Below, in pieces: positions 15,789 through 24,653 of a stretch of DNA of 64,000 bases. This stretch comes from Lewinellaceae bacterium (GTDB lineage: Bacteria; Bacteroidota; Bacteroidia; Chitinophagales; Saprospiraceae). The notes beneath the pieces are model-generated. The model worked only from the letters and a program-made list of their open reading frames with translations. It was not told the origin of the DNA and made no database searches. The position numbers were made by a program, and so were the translations under genes. Position 1 is the first letter of the stretch. Each line of letters opens with the position of its first letter. Location of the stretch: assembly GCA_020636255.1 (NCBI GenBank), contig JACJYE010000018.1:1-64000 (forward strand), in the 5' to 3' direction.

Positions 15789-18700
15789 ATGGCTCTAACC
15801 AGACATTCCTATCCTAAAACAAGCCCGGCAAAAGAGCCTGGCTTATTCAAGACATGCCGATTACTGGCTCTGGTACTGGCCTCTTTTCTCCTTGTTAATA
15901 TGGGCCTGGCGGGCCAGGAGAGAACCATTTCGGGTACGGTTACCGACGCCGATGAGCACATCCCTCTGCCGGGCGCCAATATCCTCATCAAGGGTACCTA
16001 TAAAGGCACGGTGACCGATGTGGATGGCAAGTACAGCATTGTGGCACGGCCTGAGGACGTATTGATCATTTCCTATACCAGTTACCAGACGCAGGAGATC
16101 GTTGTGGGCGGCCGCACGATGATAGACCTTGCTCTGGGCATAGATGTTGCTGAACTGGACGAGGTCGTGGTCATAGGCTACAGCACTCAGAAAAAGAAAT
16201 TGGTCACCGGAGCAACGGTACAGGTGAAAGGCGAAGACCTGGAAAAGCGCAATACCACCAACGCCCTGCAGGCCCTGCAAGGGCAAACGGCCGGCGTCAA
16301 TATTACGTCTACCTCCGGCCAGCCCGGCGAACCGTTGAAGGTGACCATCAGGGGCCTCGGCACCATCGGCAATGCCTCGCCGCTTTATATTGTAGATGGC
16401 GTACCGACAGGAAGCATCGACTACCTCAACCCTGCGGATATTGAATCGGTCGACGTACTGAAAGATGCCGCATCTGCCGCCATTTATGGCAACCGCGGCG
16501 CCAACGGTGTGATCCTCATTACCACGCGCAAGGGCAGCCCCGGCCTATCACAAGTGACTTTCGATGCCTACTACGGCTTGCAAAGCCGGGCTAAAAAGAT
16601 CCGGATGCTGAATGCCAGGGAATATGCCGGCATCCTGAACGAGCAGCACCTGAATTCAGGCGGCAGCACCTCCGGCCTCCCCTTTGATGTCAACAACCTG
16701 CCGGCCTATACAAGCGACGGCCCTGCCAGTACGGACTGGCTGGAAGAGATGTTCGTCCAGAATGCCCTTACCCAGAACTACGTCCTCGGCACCACCAAAG
16801 GTGATGAAAACTCCTCTTTTTCCATGTCGTTATCCTATACCGGCCAGGAAGGCATCGTCGGAGGCGCCGACTACTCTGATTTCAATCGCTACGGCGCCCG
16901 CATCAATTCCTCCCAGGAGCTATTCGGCGGCCGGGCCACGATCGGGCAGAACCTTTCCTTTGCCTACACGAAGAGCAACGGGATTGCCGTAGGCAACCAG
17001 TACAGCAATTCCCTGCGAGGGGCTTTTAACGCCAGCCCGTTGCTGCCCGTTTACGATGGCGAAGGGGATTTCTTCAATACGGCAGACAAGTCCATCCTCG
17101 ACCAGAACGGCGAAAGCTACTGGAACGACCAGGAATCCAATCCCTATGCGAGCATGGTGTACAACAATCAGAACGACCGGAACTCCCAGAAACTCATCGG
17201 TAACGTGTTCGCAGAGGCCAACATCCTGAAGAACCTGAAGTTCCGCACGATGCTCGGCCTGGATTACTACAGCCAGGAATCGAGGTCTTTTACGCCCATT
17301 TACCAGCTTTCGGTCTATTCCTTCTCCAACTTCACGAAAGCTACCCAGAATCTCGAAAAGGGCCTGGGGCTTACCTTTGAGAACCTGCTCACCTATGATT
17401 ATTCGGTAGCAAAACATCGTTTAACCGCCATGGCCGGCAATACGGTCCAGCGGTACAACGGCTCCTGGATCTACGGCGAGAACAGCGACCTTGCCTTTAG
17501 CGACCTGGAGCACGCCTACCTGAACAACGCCACCAATACCGACAATACGGCCAGGATGAAGATCGAAGGGGCGCCGCATAATGAAGAAAAGCTGCTCTCC
17601 TATTTCGGGCGGGTACAGTACGATTTTAACGAAACCTATTTGTTCAATGCCACCTTCCGGGCCGATGGTTCTTCCAAATTTGCCAGGGGCAACCGCTGGG
17701 GCTATTTCCCCTCCTTCTCTGCCGGCTGGGTTATTACCAATGAACCCTTCATCGGCATTCCCAGGACTTTTATGCCCTTCCTGAAATTGCGCGCCAGCTG
17801 GGGGCAGAACGGCAGCTCGAATGTGGATGCGTTCAACTATCTGGCTCCCATTCAATTCACCCAGGCCACCTACGCTTTTGGCAATGAAGAAGGCAGCAAC
17901 ACCAACGGGGCCTTCCCCAGCCGGCTCTCCAATGAGAACCTGAAATGGGAAACCTCCGAACAACTGAACCTCGGTTTCGATGCACGGCTTTTCAACAGCT
18001 TTTTCACCGTCAACTTCGACTGGTTCAGAAAGGTGACCAAAGACTGGCTGATCAAGGCCCCCATCCTGGCAACAGCAGGTACCGATGCCCCTTATATCAA
18101 TGGCGGGAATGTACACAACTCGGGTGTGGAACTCGCACTGACATACAACGGCAAGCGGGGCGCCTTCGAATATCAGATCAGTGCCAACGGCGCTTACCTG
18201 AAAAACGAGGTCACCGATATTCCAACCGAAGACGGCATCATTCACGGAGCGACAAATACCCTGTACAATAACTCCTCTGAGTTTTACCGCGCCGAATCCG
18301 GCTATCCGATCGGCTACTTCTGGGGATGGGAAACCGACGGTATCTTCCAGACAACGGCAGAAGTTGACCAGTACGTCGGCCCCAATGGAAAGCTGATCCA
18401 ACCCAAGGCAAAACCGGGAGACCTTCGTTATGTGGATCAAAATGGAGACGGGGTGATCAACGACCTCGATAAAGTGGGCCTGGGCGACCCCAGCCCCAAC
18501 CTGATGTACGGCCTAACCTTCTCCTGCAATTACAAAGCCTTCGATTTTCTGGCCGTAGCGAATGGGGTCGCCGGAAATCAGATCGTACAATCTTATCGCA
18601 ACCACACCGACCGCTATGCCAACTACACAGAAGAGATCCTGGGCCGCTGGGCCGGGGAGGGCACGTCCAACACGATACCAAGGGTAACCAATAACAATAT

Positions 18701-18989
18701 CAATTACCTGTTTTCCGACCTGTTCGTAAAGGACGGCAGCTACCTCCGCATCAGCAACGTCACGCTGGGATGCAATCTCGGGCAGCTGGTAAAAAACAGG
18801 GCTATAGGCCAGATCCGCATTTATGGCTCTGTGCAGAACCTCTATACGCTTTCCAAATACGACGGGATGGACCCGGAGGTCGGGTATGGTTTTGACAATG
18901 GAGCGACCGACAGGTTCTCGTCAGGGATCGACCTGGGCTTTTATCCGCGCCCGAGGACTGTATTGGTTGGATTAAGTGTAAAATTTTAA
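15789..18989 (+). CDS. susC-like: SusC-type TonB-dependent transporter
   Basis: The 1066-residue outer-membrane transporter has a signal peptide ending about residue 43. A carboxypeptidase-regulatory-like domain (ISGTVTDADEHIPLPGANI...) follows, then the SusC linker DEVVVIGYSTQKKKLVTGA, a plug (QTAGVNITSTSGQPGEP to ANGVILITTRKG) and a large barrel ending in SVKF with a terminal Phe. It imports oligosaccharides captured by its SusD partner, energised by TonB. It starts 29 bp after the GH31 gene and is followed 11 bp later by SusD, so the genes are probably one transcript. Xyloglucan oligosaccharides are the likely cargo from context. Confidence 0.95.
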   Translation: MALTRHSYPKTSPAKEPGLFKTCRLLALVLASFLLVNMGLAGQERTISGTVTDADEHIPLPGANILIKGTYKGTVTDVDGKYSIVARPEDVLIISYTSYQTQEIVVGGRTMIDLALGIDVAELDEVVVIGYSTQKKKLVTGATVQVKGEDLEKRNTTNALQALQGQTAGVNITSTSGQPGEPLKVTIRGLGTIGNASPLYIVDGVPTGSIDYLNPADIESVDVLKDAASAAIYGNRGANGVILITTRKGSPGLSQVTFDAYYGLQSRAKKIRMLNAREYAGILNEQHLNSGGSTSGLPFDVNNLPAYTSDGPASTDWLEEMFVQNALTQNYVLGTTKGDENSSFSMSLSYTGQEGIVGGADYSDFNRYGARINSSQELFGGRATIGQNLSFAYTKSNGIAVGNQYSNSLRGAFNASPLLPVYDGEGDFFNTADKSILDQNGESYWNDQESNPYASMVYNNQNDRNSQKLIGNVFAEANILKNLKFRTMLGLDYYSQESRSFTPIYQLSVYSFSNFTKATQNLEKGLGLTFENLLTYDYSVAKHRLTAMAGNTVQRYNGSWIYGENSDLAFSDLEHAYLNNATNTDNTARMKIEGAPHNEEKLLSYFGRVQYDFNETYLFNATFRADGSSKFARGNRWGYFPSFSAGWVITNEPFIGIPRTFMPFLKLRASWGQNGSSNVDAFNYLAPIQFTQATYAFGNEEGSNTNGAFPSRLSNENLKWETSEQLNLGFDARLFNSFFTVNFDWFRKVTKDWLIKAPILATAGTDAPYINGGNVHNSGVELALTYNGKRGAFEYQISANGAYLKNEVTDIPTEDGIIHGATNTLYNNSSEFYRAESGYPIGYFWGWETDGIFQTTAEVDQYVGPNGKLIQPKAKPGDLRYVDQNGDGVINDLDKVGLGDPSPNLMYGLTFSCNYKAFDFLAVANGVAGNQIVQSYRNHTDRYANYTEEILGRWAGEGTSNTIPRVTNNNINYLFSDLFVKDGSYLRISNVTLGCNLGQLVKNRAIGQIRIYGSVQNLYTLSKYDGMDPEVGYGFDNGATDRFSSGIDLGFYPRPRTVLVGLSVKF

Positions 18990-19000
18990 AAAAGAAGGCC

Positions 19001-20635
19001 ATGAAAACAGTTAGGGATATTCTCATCATACTTGCCGGGATTGCCCTCGGTTCCTGTTCAGAAGACTTTCTGGATACCACTCCGATCACCGAAAAGACAG
19101 ACGGCAACTACTATTCTACCCCGGATGAAGCCTGGGAAGCGCTTACGGGCTGCTACGATGCTCTGCAGTTGATCTATTCTGACGGCATTGCCCTGCCCGT
19201 CGCTGCCGACGTCATGTCCGACCTGTGTTTTGGCGGCACCGGCGCCGGAGACGGAGACGGGTACCCCATGGTGGACGAGTTCGACAACAGCGTCTCGCCT
19301 TCGGACCTCAACCTTTATGAGGGCAACTGGAAAAATTATTACAAAGGCATCTTCCGGTGCAATTCTCTGCTCAAGAACCTCGACAAGGTAGATTGGGGCA
19401 AAGAGCCGGAATTGAGCAACACCATCGAAGCGGAAGCGCGATTTTTAAGGGCTTACTTTTATTTTGACATGGTGAGGATGTGGGAAAAAGTCCCGCTGCT
19501 AACCGAACCCTCGTCGGAAAACATCCCGCAATCGGAGCCCGATGATATCTACCGCGTCATTACCGAAGACCTGCTGTTCGCCATTGATAATGCCCGCGCC
19601 AGGCAGTACGGGCAGATCGCTTCATCGGATTACGGGCACGTGACCAAATGGGCGGCGGAAGGCCTGCTGGCAAGAGTATATCTGTTCTATACGGGCTACT
19701 ATGGCCAGAGCGGCCTGGTGGGGCTTGTCGCCAAGGCCGATGCCCTCTCCTATGTTGAAGATATCATCGCCAACAGCGGGCATGGCCTGGTCGATAATTT
19801 TGCCGACCTGTGGCCAGCCGCAGCCACCTATGAAGCAGCGAAAGCCGGAAAGCCTATCTACGATAATACTTATGCCGGAGAAAACAACGAGGAAGTCGTA
19901 TTTGCTATCAAGTATACCTATACCAGTACCTGGACAGGAAATACGGACGGCAACCACTGGCTGGTGATGAACGGCCTGCGAAAAATGTACTGGCCCGAAA
20001 GTGGTTACGGCTTTGGCTGGGGAGCCAATACCGTAGTCCCCGAATTCTATGCCAGCTGGGATCCGGACGACCCGCGGCGCGAGGCATCCATTATGGCGAT
20101 CGAAGAGGAAGGCATCAATTATACGGAGATCAATGACGTAAAGGAATACACGGGGTATTTCACCAAAAAATATACGCCGCTGAGCGATACGCTAGGCAAC
20201 AGCGTGGCCGAAGAGCTGGGAGGCGTGAGCTTCATGATCGGCCAGTACCAGGACTATTTCGTCATCCGGTATGCCGACGTCCTGCTCATGGCCGCCGAGC
20301 TGGGCAGCCCCAACGCCCTCGTCTATTTAAACCAGGTACGGGGCAGAGCGGGCCTGGGCCCTGTTCCTAACGCGGACAAGGAGACGATCTTCGAAGAGCG
20401 GAAAAACGAGTTCGCTTTCGAAGGCCTGCGGTACTGGGACCTGTTGCGGTATGATAACAGCCTGCAGTATGCTGCTGGCCACGTCTCGTACAGCGGAACG
20501 GTAAAGACCGGCGGCGTGCAGGCCCAAAAGACAATTGACGGGAACAACCTGATAAAGACGCGCGGCCTTTGTCAGATTCCATATAACCAGATTACGCTCT
20601 CGGGTGGTGTATTGGAACAAAACCCGGGGTGGTAA
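19001..20635 (+). CDS. susD-like: SusD-like glycan-binding lipoprotein
   Basis: The 544-residue RagB/SusD family protein has a signal ending ALGSC (Cys19) followed by SEDFLD, an acidic surface-export signal. Family hallmarks are the NYYSTPDEAWEALTGCYDALQ region, the TPR-like helical core (ARFLRAYFYFDMVRMW) and the C-terminal ERKNEFAFEGLRYWDLLRYD. SusD proteins form the lid over the SusC barrel and bind the incoming glycan. Placement straight after SusC and before a SusE-position lipoprotein is standard for a polysaccharide utilisation locus. Confidence 0.95.
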   Translation: MKTVRDILIILAGIALGSCSEDFLDTTPITEKTDGNYYSTPDEAWEALTGCYDALQLIYSDGIALPVAADVMSDLCFGGTGAGDGDGYPMVDEFDNSVSPSDLNLYEGNWKNYYKGIFRCNSLLKNLDKVDWGKEPELSNTIEAEARFLRAYFYFDMVRMWEKVPLLTEPSSENIPQSEPDDIYRVITEDLLFAIDNARARQYGQIASSDYGHVTKWAAEGLLARVYLFYTGYYGQSGLVGLVAKADALSYVEDIIANSGHGLVDNFADLWPAAATYEAAKAGKPIYDNTYAGENNEEVVFAIKYTYTSTWTGNTDGNHWLVMNGLRKMYWPESGYGFGWGANTVVPEFYASWDPDDPRREASIMAIEEEGINYTEINDVKEYTGYFTKKYTPLSDTLGNSVAEELGGVSFMIGQYQDYFVIRYADVLLMAAELGSPNALVYLNQVRGRAGLGPVPNADKETIFEERKNEFAFEGLRYWDLLRYDNSLQYAAGHVSYSGTVKTGGVQAQKTIDGNNLIKTRGLCQIPYNQITLSGGVLEQNPGW

Positions 20636-20662
20636 ATTATTCTAAAATCTAAAAAACACAAC

Positions 20663-22117
20663 ATGAAAAAATTCAGCTTTTTGAAAGTTGCCATTGTGGC
20701 ATTGGGGGTTGTGGCCCTTGCTTTTTCATGCAATAAGGATGACGACGACGACCCTGTAGTCAATGATACTCCTGTGTTGGGTGTAAACTTTAACTACTCC
20801 GTCGATGCCAATGTCGTTACCTTCACCACAACCCTTGCCGGTAACGTATGGTGGACGAACAGTGGAACGGACTATCCCGCAGTAGACAAGAGGGCCGAAG
20901 TGGCTTTCGCGGAGGCCGGTACATACACTTTTACCTGCAGTATACTGGTGAACGGCGTAACCCTGACTTCCGACCCGTTCAATGTGGTCGTTGAAGTCGG
21001 CGACGCTACAATTTACGATACCGATTACTGGAAAAACCTGACCGGCGGTTATGGTGAAAAGAGAGGATGGGTGCTCGACGTCGAAGCGAAAGTGCACGCG
21101 GGCCCCTTGTCCTTCCTGGGTACTTCATGGGACTTTGTGGCCGGTGATTACGCCGACCAGAACGATGCGTGGATGTGGGATGCCGACCTCAATTTCACTT
21201 TTGAGCCCGACTCCGCCAATGTTCGCATGGACTGGCCGGGCGATGAAGGGTACGGTGTTATGTACTTCGACCTGATCAATGGCAGGAACTTCTTCGCCGA
21301 TAAAAAGAAAGAAGCCCCTGAAACCGGTACGTATACCCTGGATTGGAACAACAGGACGATCACCCTTACCGGCGCAACGATCCTGCGCAGCTACAAGCCT
21401 TTTGCTCAGGTTCAGGATGACCCCAACTGTGAAGGCGATGACTGTCCGAAACACCAGGAGGATGGCATTAACGGTATTTCTGACTGGGTCAATTACAAGA
21501 TCTTTGAACTGACGGATACCGTTTTAAGGCTGGCGGTATTACGCGACCAGGATGTTCACGGTGAAGGCGCTGCCTGGTTGATCTACAACTTTGTAGAGGC
21601 TAATACCTATGCAAGCATCGTCGTTGACCCGCCGCCAGTATTGGTGGAACCCGTGCTTACTTCCTTCACGGCGAATGACCTGGTAGGCACCTGGAAATTT
21701 GACGAAATATCCCAGGACTGGATCGGATGGGGCGAAGTTGGAATAGGAGGCCGAAGGTTGAACGGATGGAATACAAGAGCGGATATGATCGCGACCCTGA
21801 CTTCCTGGGGCGCCGCCGATGCACAGGCCATTTTTGATGCCGGAGATGCAAAAGAATTCGTATTCAACGCTGACGGGAGCTGTATGCTTGGCGGTGTTGC
21901 CAACAACTATACGGTTACAGACGGCAAGATCCATTTCACAAATGACCTCACCGACGAATTCTCCCTGGTGTGGATCGGGCTGGCCGGAAAGGATGTGACA
22001 GTCCTGGATGTCAAATTAGATGTGGATGGAAATGCCTACACCTCGCCAGGCATCTGGATCGGCCAGAAGAACGGCGCGAAGGATGAGTCTTCATCCGTTC
22101 TGCTGGTCAAACAATAA
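20663..22117 (+). CDS. SusE-position surface glycan-binding lipoprotein
   Basis: The 484-residue lipoprotein has Cys23 followed by NKDDDDD, a strong surface-export signal. An N-terminal PKD/Ig-like fold (about 40-110; VNFNYSVDANVVTFTTTLAGNVWWT) precedes a longer beta-rich region with repeated lipocalin-like segments (GTYTLDWNNRTITLTGA; GTWKFDEISQDWIGWGE). Its position after SusD fits a SusE/SGBP-type accessory binder, which helps retain polysaccharide at the cell surface. I cannot see catalytic motifs. Ligand specificity is inferred only from the neighbouring xyloglucan enzymes. Confidence 0.75.
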   Translation: MKKFSFLKVAIVALGVVALAFSCNKDDDDDPVVNDTPVLGVNFNYSVDANVVTFTTTLAGNVWWTNSGTDYPAVDKRAEVAFAEAGTYTFTCSILVNGVTLTSDPFNVVVEVGDATIYDTDYWKNLTGGYGEKRGWVLDVEAKVHAGPLSFLGTSWDFVAGDYADQNDAWMWDADLNFTFEPDSANVRMDWPGDEGYGVMYFDLINGRNFFADKKKEAPETGTYTLDWNNRTITLTGATILRSYKPFAQVQDDPNCEGDDCPKHQEDGINGISDWVNYKIFELTDTVLRLAVLRDQDVHGEGAAWLIYNFVEANTYASIVVDPPPVLVEPVLTSFTANDLVGTWKFDEISQDWIGWGEVGIGGRRLNGWNTRADMIATLTSWGAADAQAIFDAGDAKEFVFNADGSCMLGGVANNYTVTDGKIHFTNDLTDEFSLVWIGLAGKDVTVLDVKLDVDGNAYTSPGIWIGQKNGAKDESSSVLLVKQ

Positions 22118-22152
22118 AGTATGAGTCGTCCCGGATTTTCGTAGTGATCTCC

Positions 22153-22246
22153 CGCGAAGTACGCGAAGGTTACGCGAAGTACGCGATACAGTGGCCTGCT
22201 TATCCCCCACCATAGCGCCCTTTGCATAACCTTTGCGCCCTTTGCG
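22153..22246. repeat. imperfect inverted repeat between binder and GH74 genes
   Basis: Segment 22153-22185 is itself a near-repeat (CGCGAAGTACGCGAAGG then TTACGCGAAGTACGCG). Segment 22215-22246 is roughly its reverse complement with about three quarters of positions pairing. Transcribed RNA could form a ~32-bp stem between two operon genes, which may act in mRNA processing or partial termination. Confidence 0.6.
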
Positions 22247-22287
22247 GGAACCTCACGGCATCCTTCATCCTCTGTGTTTCCAAGGTT

Positions 22288-22295
22288 TATATTTG
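22288..22295 (+). promoter_or_regulatory. possible -7 promoter element for GH74
   Basis: TATATTTG matches TAnnTTTG and lies 20 bp before the ATG at 22316. No good -33 TTTG is present at the expected spacing, so an internal promoter is only possible, not established. Confidence 0.3.
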
Positions 22296-22315
22296 CCCTG
22301 TTAAACCCCCCATTG

Positions 22316-24538
22316 ATGCAACAGAAACATCCCATTCCTGTCTCGTATGCATTCCGCATTGCTGTTCTCATCCTGTTGACGGTAGTGGGGACAAATTCCT
22401 GTAAGAAAGACGATTTGGGGGCGCCCGACGACACGCCAACAGGCAACACCGTTGGCGTGCCTACCATTGATGGCGCCTACGAATGGAGCAGCGTCGCCAT
22501 CGGCGGCGGCGGGTTCGTCACGGGGATCATTACCAGCCCTGTGGAGGAAAACCTGATCTATGCGCGCACAGACGTAGGCGGCGCCTACCGGTGGATAGAA
22601 GCGTCGAAATCCTGGAAGCCGTTAACAGATTTTGTCGGGCCGGGCCAAACATCTTTACTCGGTATTGAAAGCATCGCCCTGGACCCGCATAATGCCGGCA
22701 GAGCCTATATTGCTGCGGGAACCGAATACTGGGACGGCGGATTATCATGCATCCTCATTTCCAACGACTACGGCGAAACCTTCGAGGCCGTCAATGTAAC
22801 CTCCATGTTCCAGTTTCACGGGAACGGGATGGGCCGGCAGAATGGCGAAAGGCTGGCCGTAGACCCCAATCTGGGTGATATCTTATTTTGCGGCACCCGA
22901 AAACACGGCCTATGGAAGAGCGAGAACGGCGGCCATAACTGGACTAAGGTTTCTTCCTTTCCGGCCTCCGGTACTGCCAACGGAAATGGGATCTGTTTTA
23001 TAACATTCGACAGCAGCTCCGGGACAACAGGGGCTGCGACACAACGGATCTTTGCGGGGGTTTCCCGCTCGGGCAGCGCCAATATATTCGTCAGCGACGA
23101 TGGCGGCCAAAACTGGCAACCGGTTGCCGATGCTCCTATAGAGGATATGCCAATGAGAAGTTTGTTGGCCAACGGCCAACTATACGTCAGTTATGCCAAT
23201 GCAGAAGGCCCGTGGAATTGCACTACCGGAAGCTTGTGGAAGTACAAGCTCGCCGATGGAACGTGGACGGACATCAGCCCGGAATCCGGAACGGCATTCA
23301 GCGGGATCTCCATCAGCCGGGATCATACAACCTTAGTCGCGTCCAGCCTGAACAAATGGATAAACCAGGGCCTGGCCTGGGGCGATGAAATATACAGGAG
23401 TACGGATGATGGCGCAAGCTGGGAACGCCTGTTCCAAGGCTCCGGCGCCACGGCCAGCCCGGGTGATATCACCTGGACGGCCAAAAGCTCCATCCACTGG
23501 GCCGGAGATATCAAGATCGACCCCTTCAACAGCAGCCGCGCTTTTATCATTTCAGGCAATGGGGTTTACCGGACAACGAGCCTCACCTCCCCCGCTCCTG
23601 TCTGGCAGAATGCTTCGAACGGTATTGAAGAAACCGTTCCGCTCGGCCTGGTGAGCATCCCGGAGGGCCCACTCGTTTCGGTGATCGGCGATTACGACGG
23701 TTATATGCATGCCGACATCCATGAGTTCCCCCTAACCAGCCATTTTCCTTCGATCGGCACCACTACGGGGATCGCCTATGCCGGCCAGAGCCCCAACTTT
23801 GTCGTCCGCGTTGGCGGTGATGAAGGGAACAGAGCCCTCTATTATTCGGAAAATTACGGCGAAAGCTGGCTTCGGGCGCCTACGTCGCAGGTAGGAAGAT
23901 ACAGAGGCCACGTTGCCGTTTCCGCCGACGGGCAATGCATCCTTTGGGCCCCTGAATCGGGTAACAGCCTTCATTACACGACTGACCGGGGCCAGAGTTG
24001 GGCAACCAGTGAAGGGATAAGCGGCAATTTGAGCCCCGTTGCGGACTACGTCAACCCCAATGCTTTTTATGCTTATTCCCCTTCCGGAAAGTTTTACAAA
24101 AGCCTCGACAAAGGAAGATCCTTCACGACTACCATTACAAGCATCACCGGAGGCGCCACGCTTATCCGGGCCGTGTTCGGCCAGGAAGGGCATGTGCTCA
24201 TTGCCGGGAAAGGCCAGGGGTTGCATATCAGTAAGAATTACGGCCTCACCTTCGAAAAAATTGAGGCCGTCACGTATTGCGAAGCTGTCGGCACGGGTAA
24301 AGGGCCTGATGGCAGCAACTATCCTTCGATCTATATCTACGGCCAGACTGAAAACGACAGCGCTCTGGCGCCATACCGCAGTGATGATGGCGGAGCGTCA
24401 TGGGTTAGAATAAACGATAGCCGGCAGCAATTCGGTAGCCTGGCCAACGGCCAGTTTATTATCGGAGATAAAAATGTATTCGGCAGGGTATACAGGAGCA
24501 CAGCAGGCAGAGGGATTGCTTACGGGCAGTTTAAGTAA
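22316..24538 (+). CDS. GH74 endo-xyloglucanase lipoprotein
   Basis: The start is set at ATG 22316; the longer frame begins at a GTG with no signal peptide. The 740-residue product has lipobox TNSC (Cys29) followed by KKDD, a surface-export signal. It shows the GH74 twin seven-bladed propeller pattern: YEWSSVAIGGGGFVTGI, ARTDVGGAYRW with catalytic-type Asp86, IALDPHNAGRAYIAAGT, many SNDYGETF/SDDGGQNW Asp-box-like turns, and WAGDIKIDPF with Asp398 as likely second catalytic residue. GH74 enzymes cut the beta-1,4-glucan backbone of xyloglucan. The stop codon TAA is formed with the first base of a family A repeat. Confidence 0.9.
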   Translation: MQQKHPIPVSYAFRIAVLILLTVVGTNSCKKDDLGAPDDTPTGNTVGVPTIDGAYEWSSVAIGGGGFVTGIITSPVEENLIYARTDVGGAYRWIEASKSWKPLTDFVGPGQTSLLGIESIALDPHNAGRAYIAAGTEYWDGGLSCILISNDYGETFEAVNVTSMFQFHGNGMGRQNGERLAVDPNLGDILFCGTRKHGLWKSENGGHNWTKVSSFPASGTANGNGICFITFDSSSGTTGAATQRIFAGVSRSGSANIFVSDDGGQNWQPVADAPIEDMPMRSLLANGQLYVSYANAEGPWNCTTGSLWKYKLADGTWTDISPESGTAFSGISISRDHTTLVASSLNKWINQGLAWGDEIYRSTDDGASWERLFQGSGATASPGDITWTAKSSIHWAGDIKIDPFNSSRAFIISGNGVYRTTSLTSPAPVWQNASNGIEETVPLGLVSIPEGPLVSVIGDYDGYMHADIHEFPLTSHFPSIGTTTGIAYAGQSPNFVVRVGGDEGNRALYYSENYGESWLRAPTSQVGRYRGHVAVSADGQCILWAPESGNSLHYTTDRGQSWATSEGISGNLSPVADYVNPNAFYAYSPSGKFYKSLDKGRSFTTTITSITGGATLIRAVFGQEGHVLIAGKGQGLHISKNYGLTFEKIEAVTYCEAVGTGKGPDGSNYPSIYIYGQTENDSALAPYRSDDGGASWVRINDSRQQFGSLANGQFIIGDKNVFGRVYRSTAGRGIAYGQFK

Positions 24539-24555
24539 GAGCTTGTTTGGAGGCC
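24538..24555. repeat. family A solo end at stop codon
   Basis: AGAGCTTGTTTGGAGGCC follows the GH74 gene immediately; its first A is the last base of the TAA stop codon. No right-hand end follows. Confidence 0.85.
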
Positions 24556-24653
24556 GCTTTTTTTTTAAGTTCATCTATTGTACATTTATTGGTTAGGAAC
24601 TTTTCGGGTGAAATTCCAAAAGGAACATTCTCCCCGAGCTATTTGTACGATAG

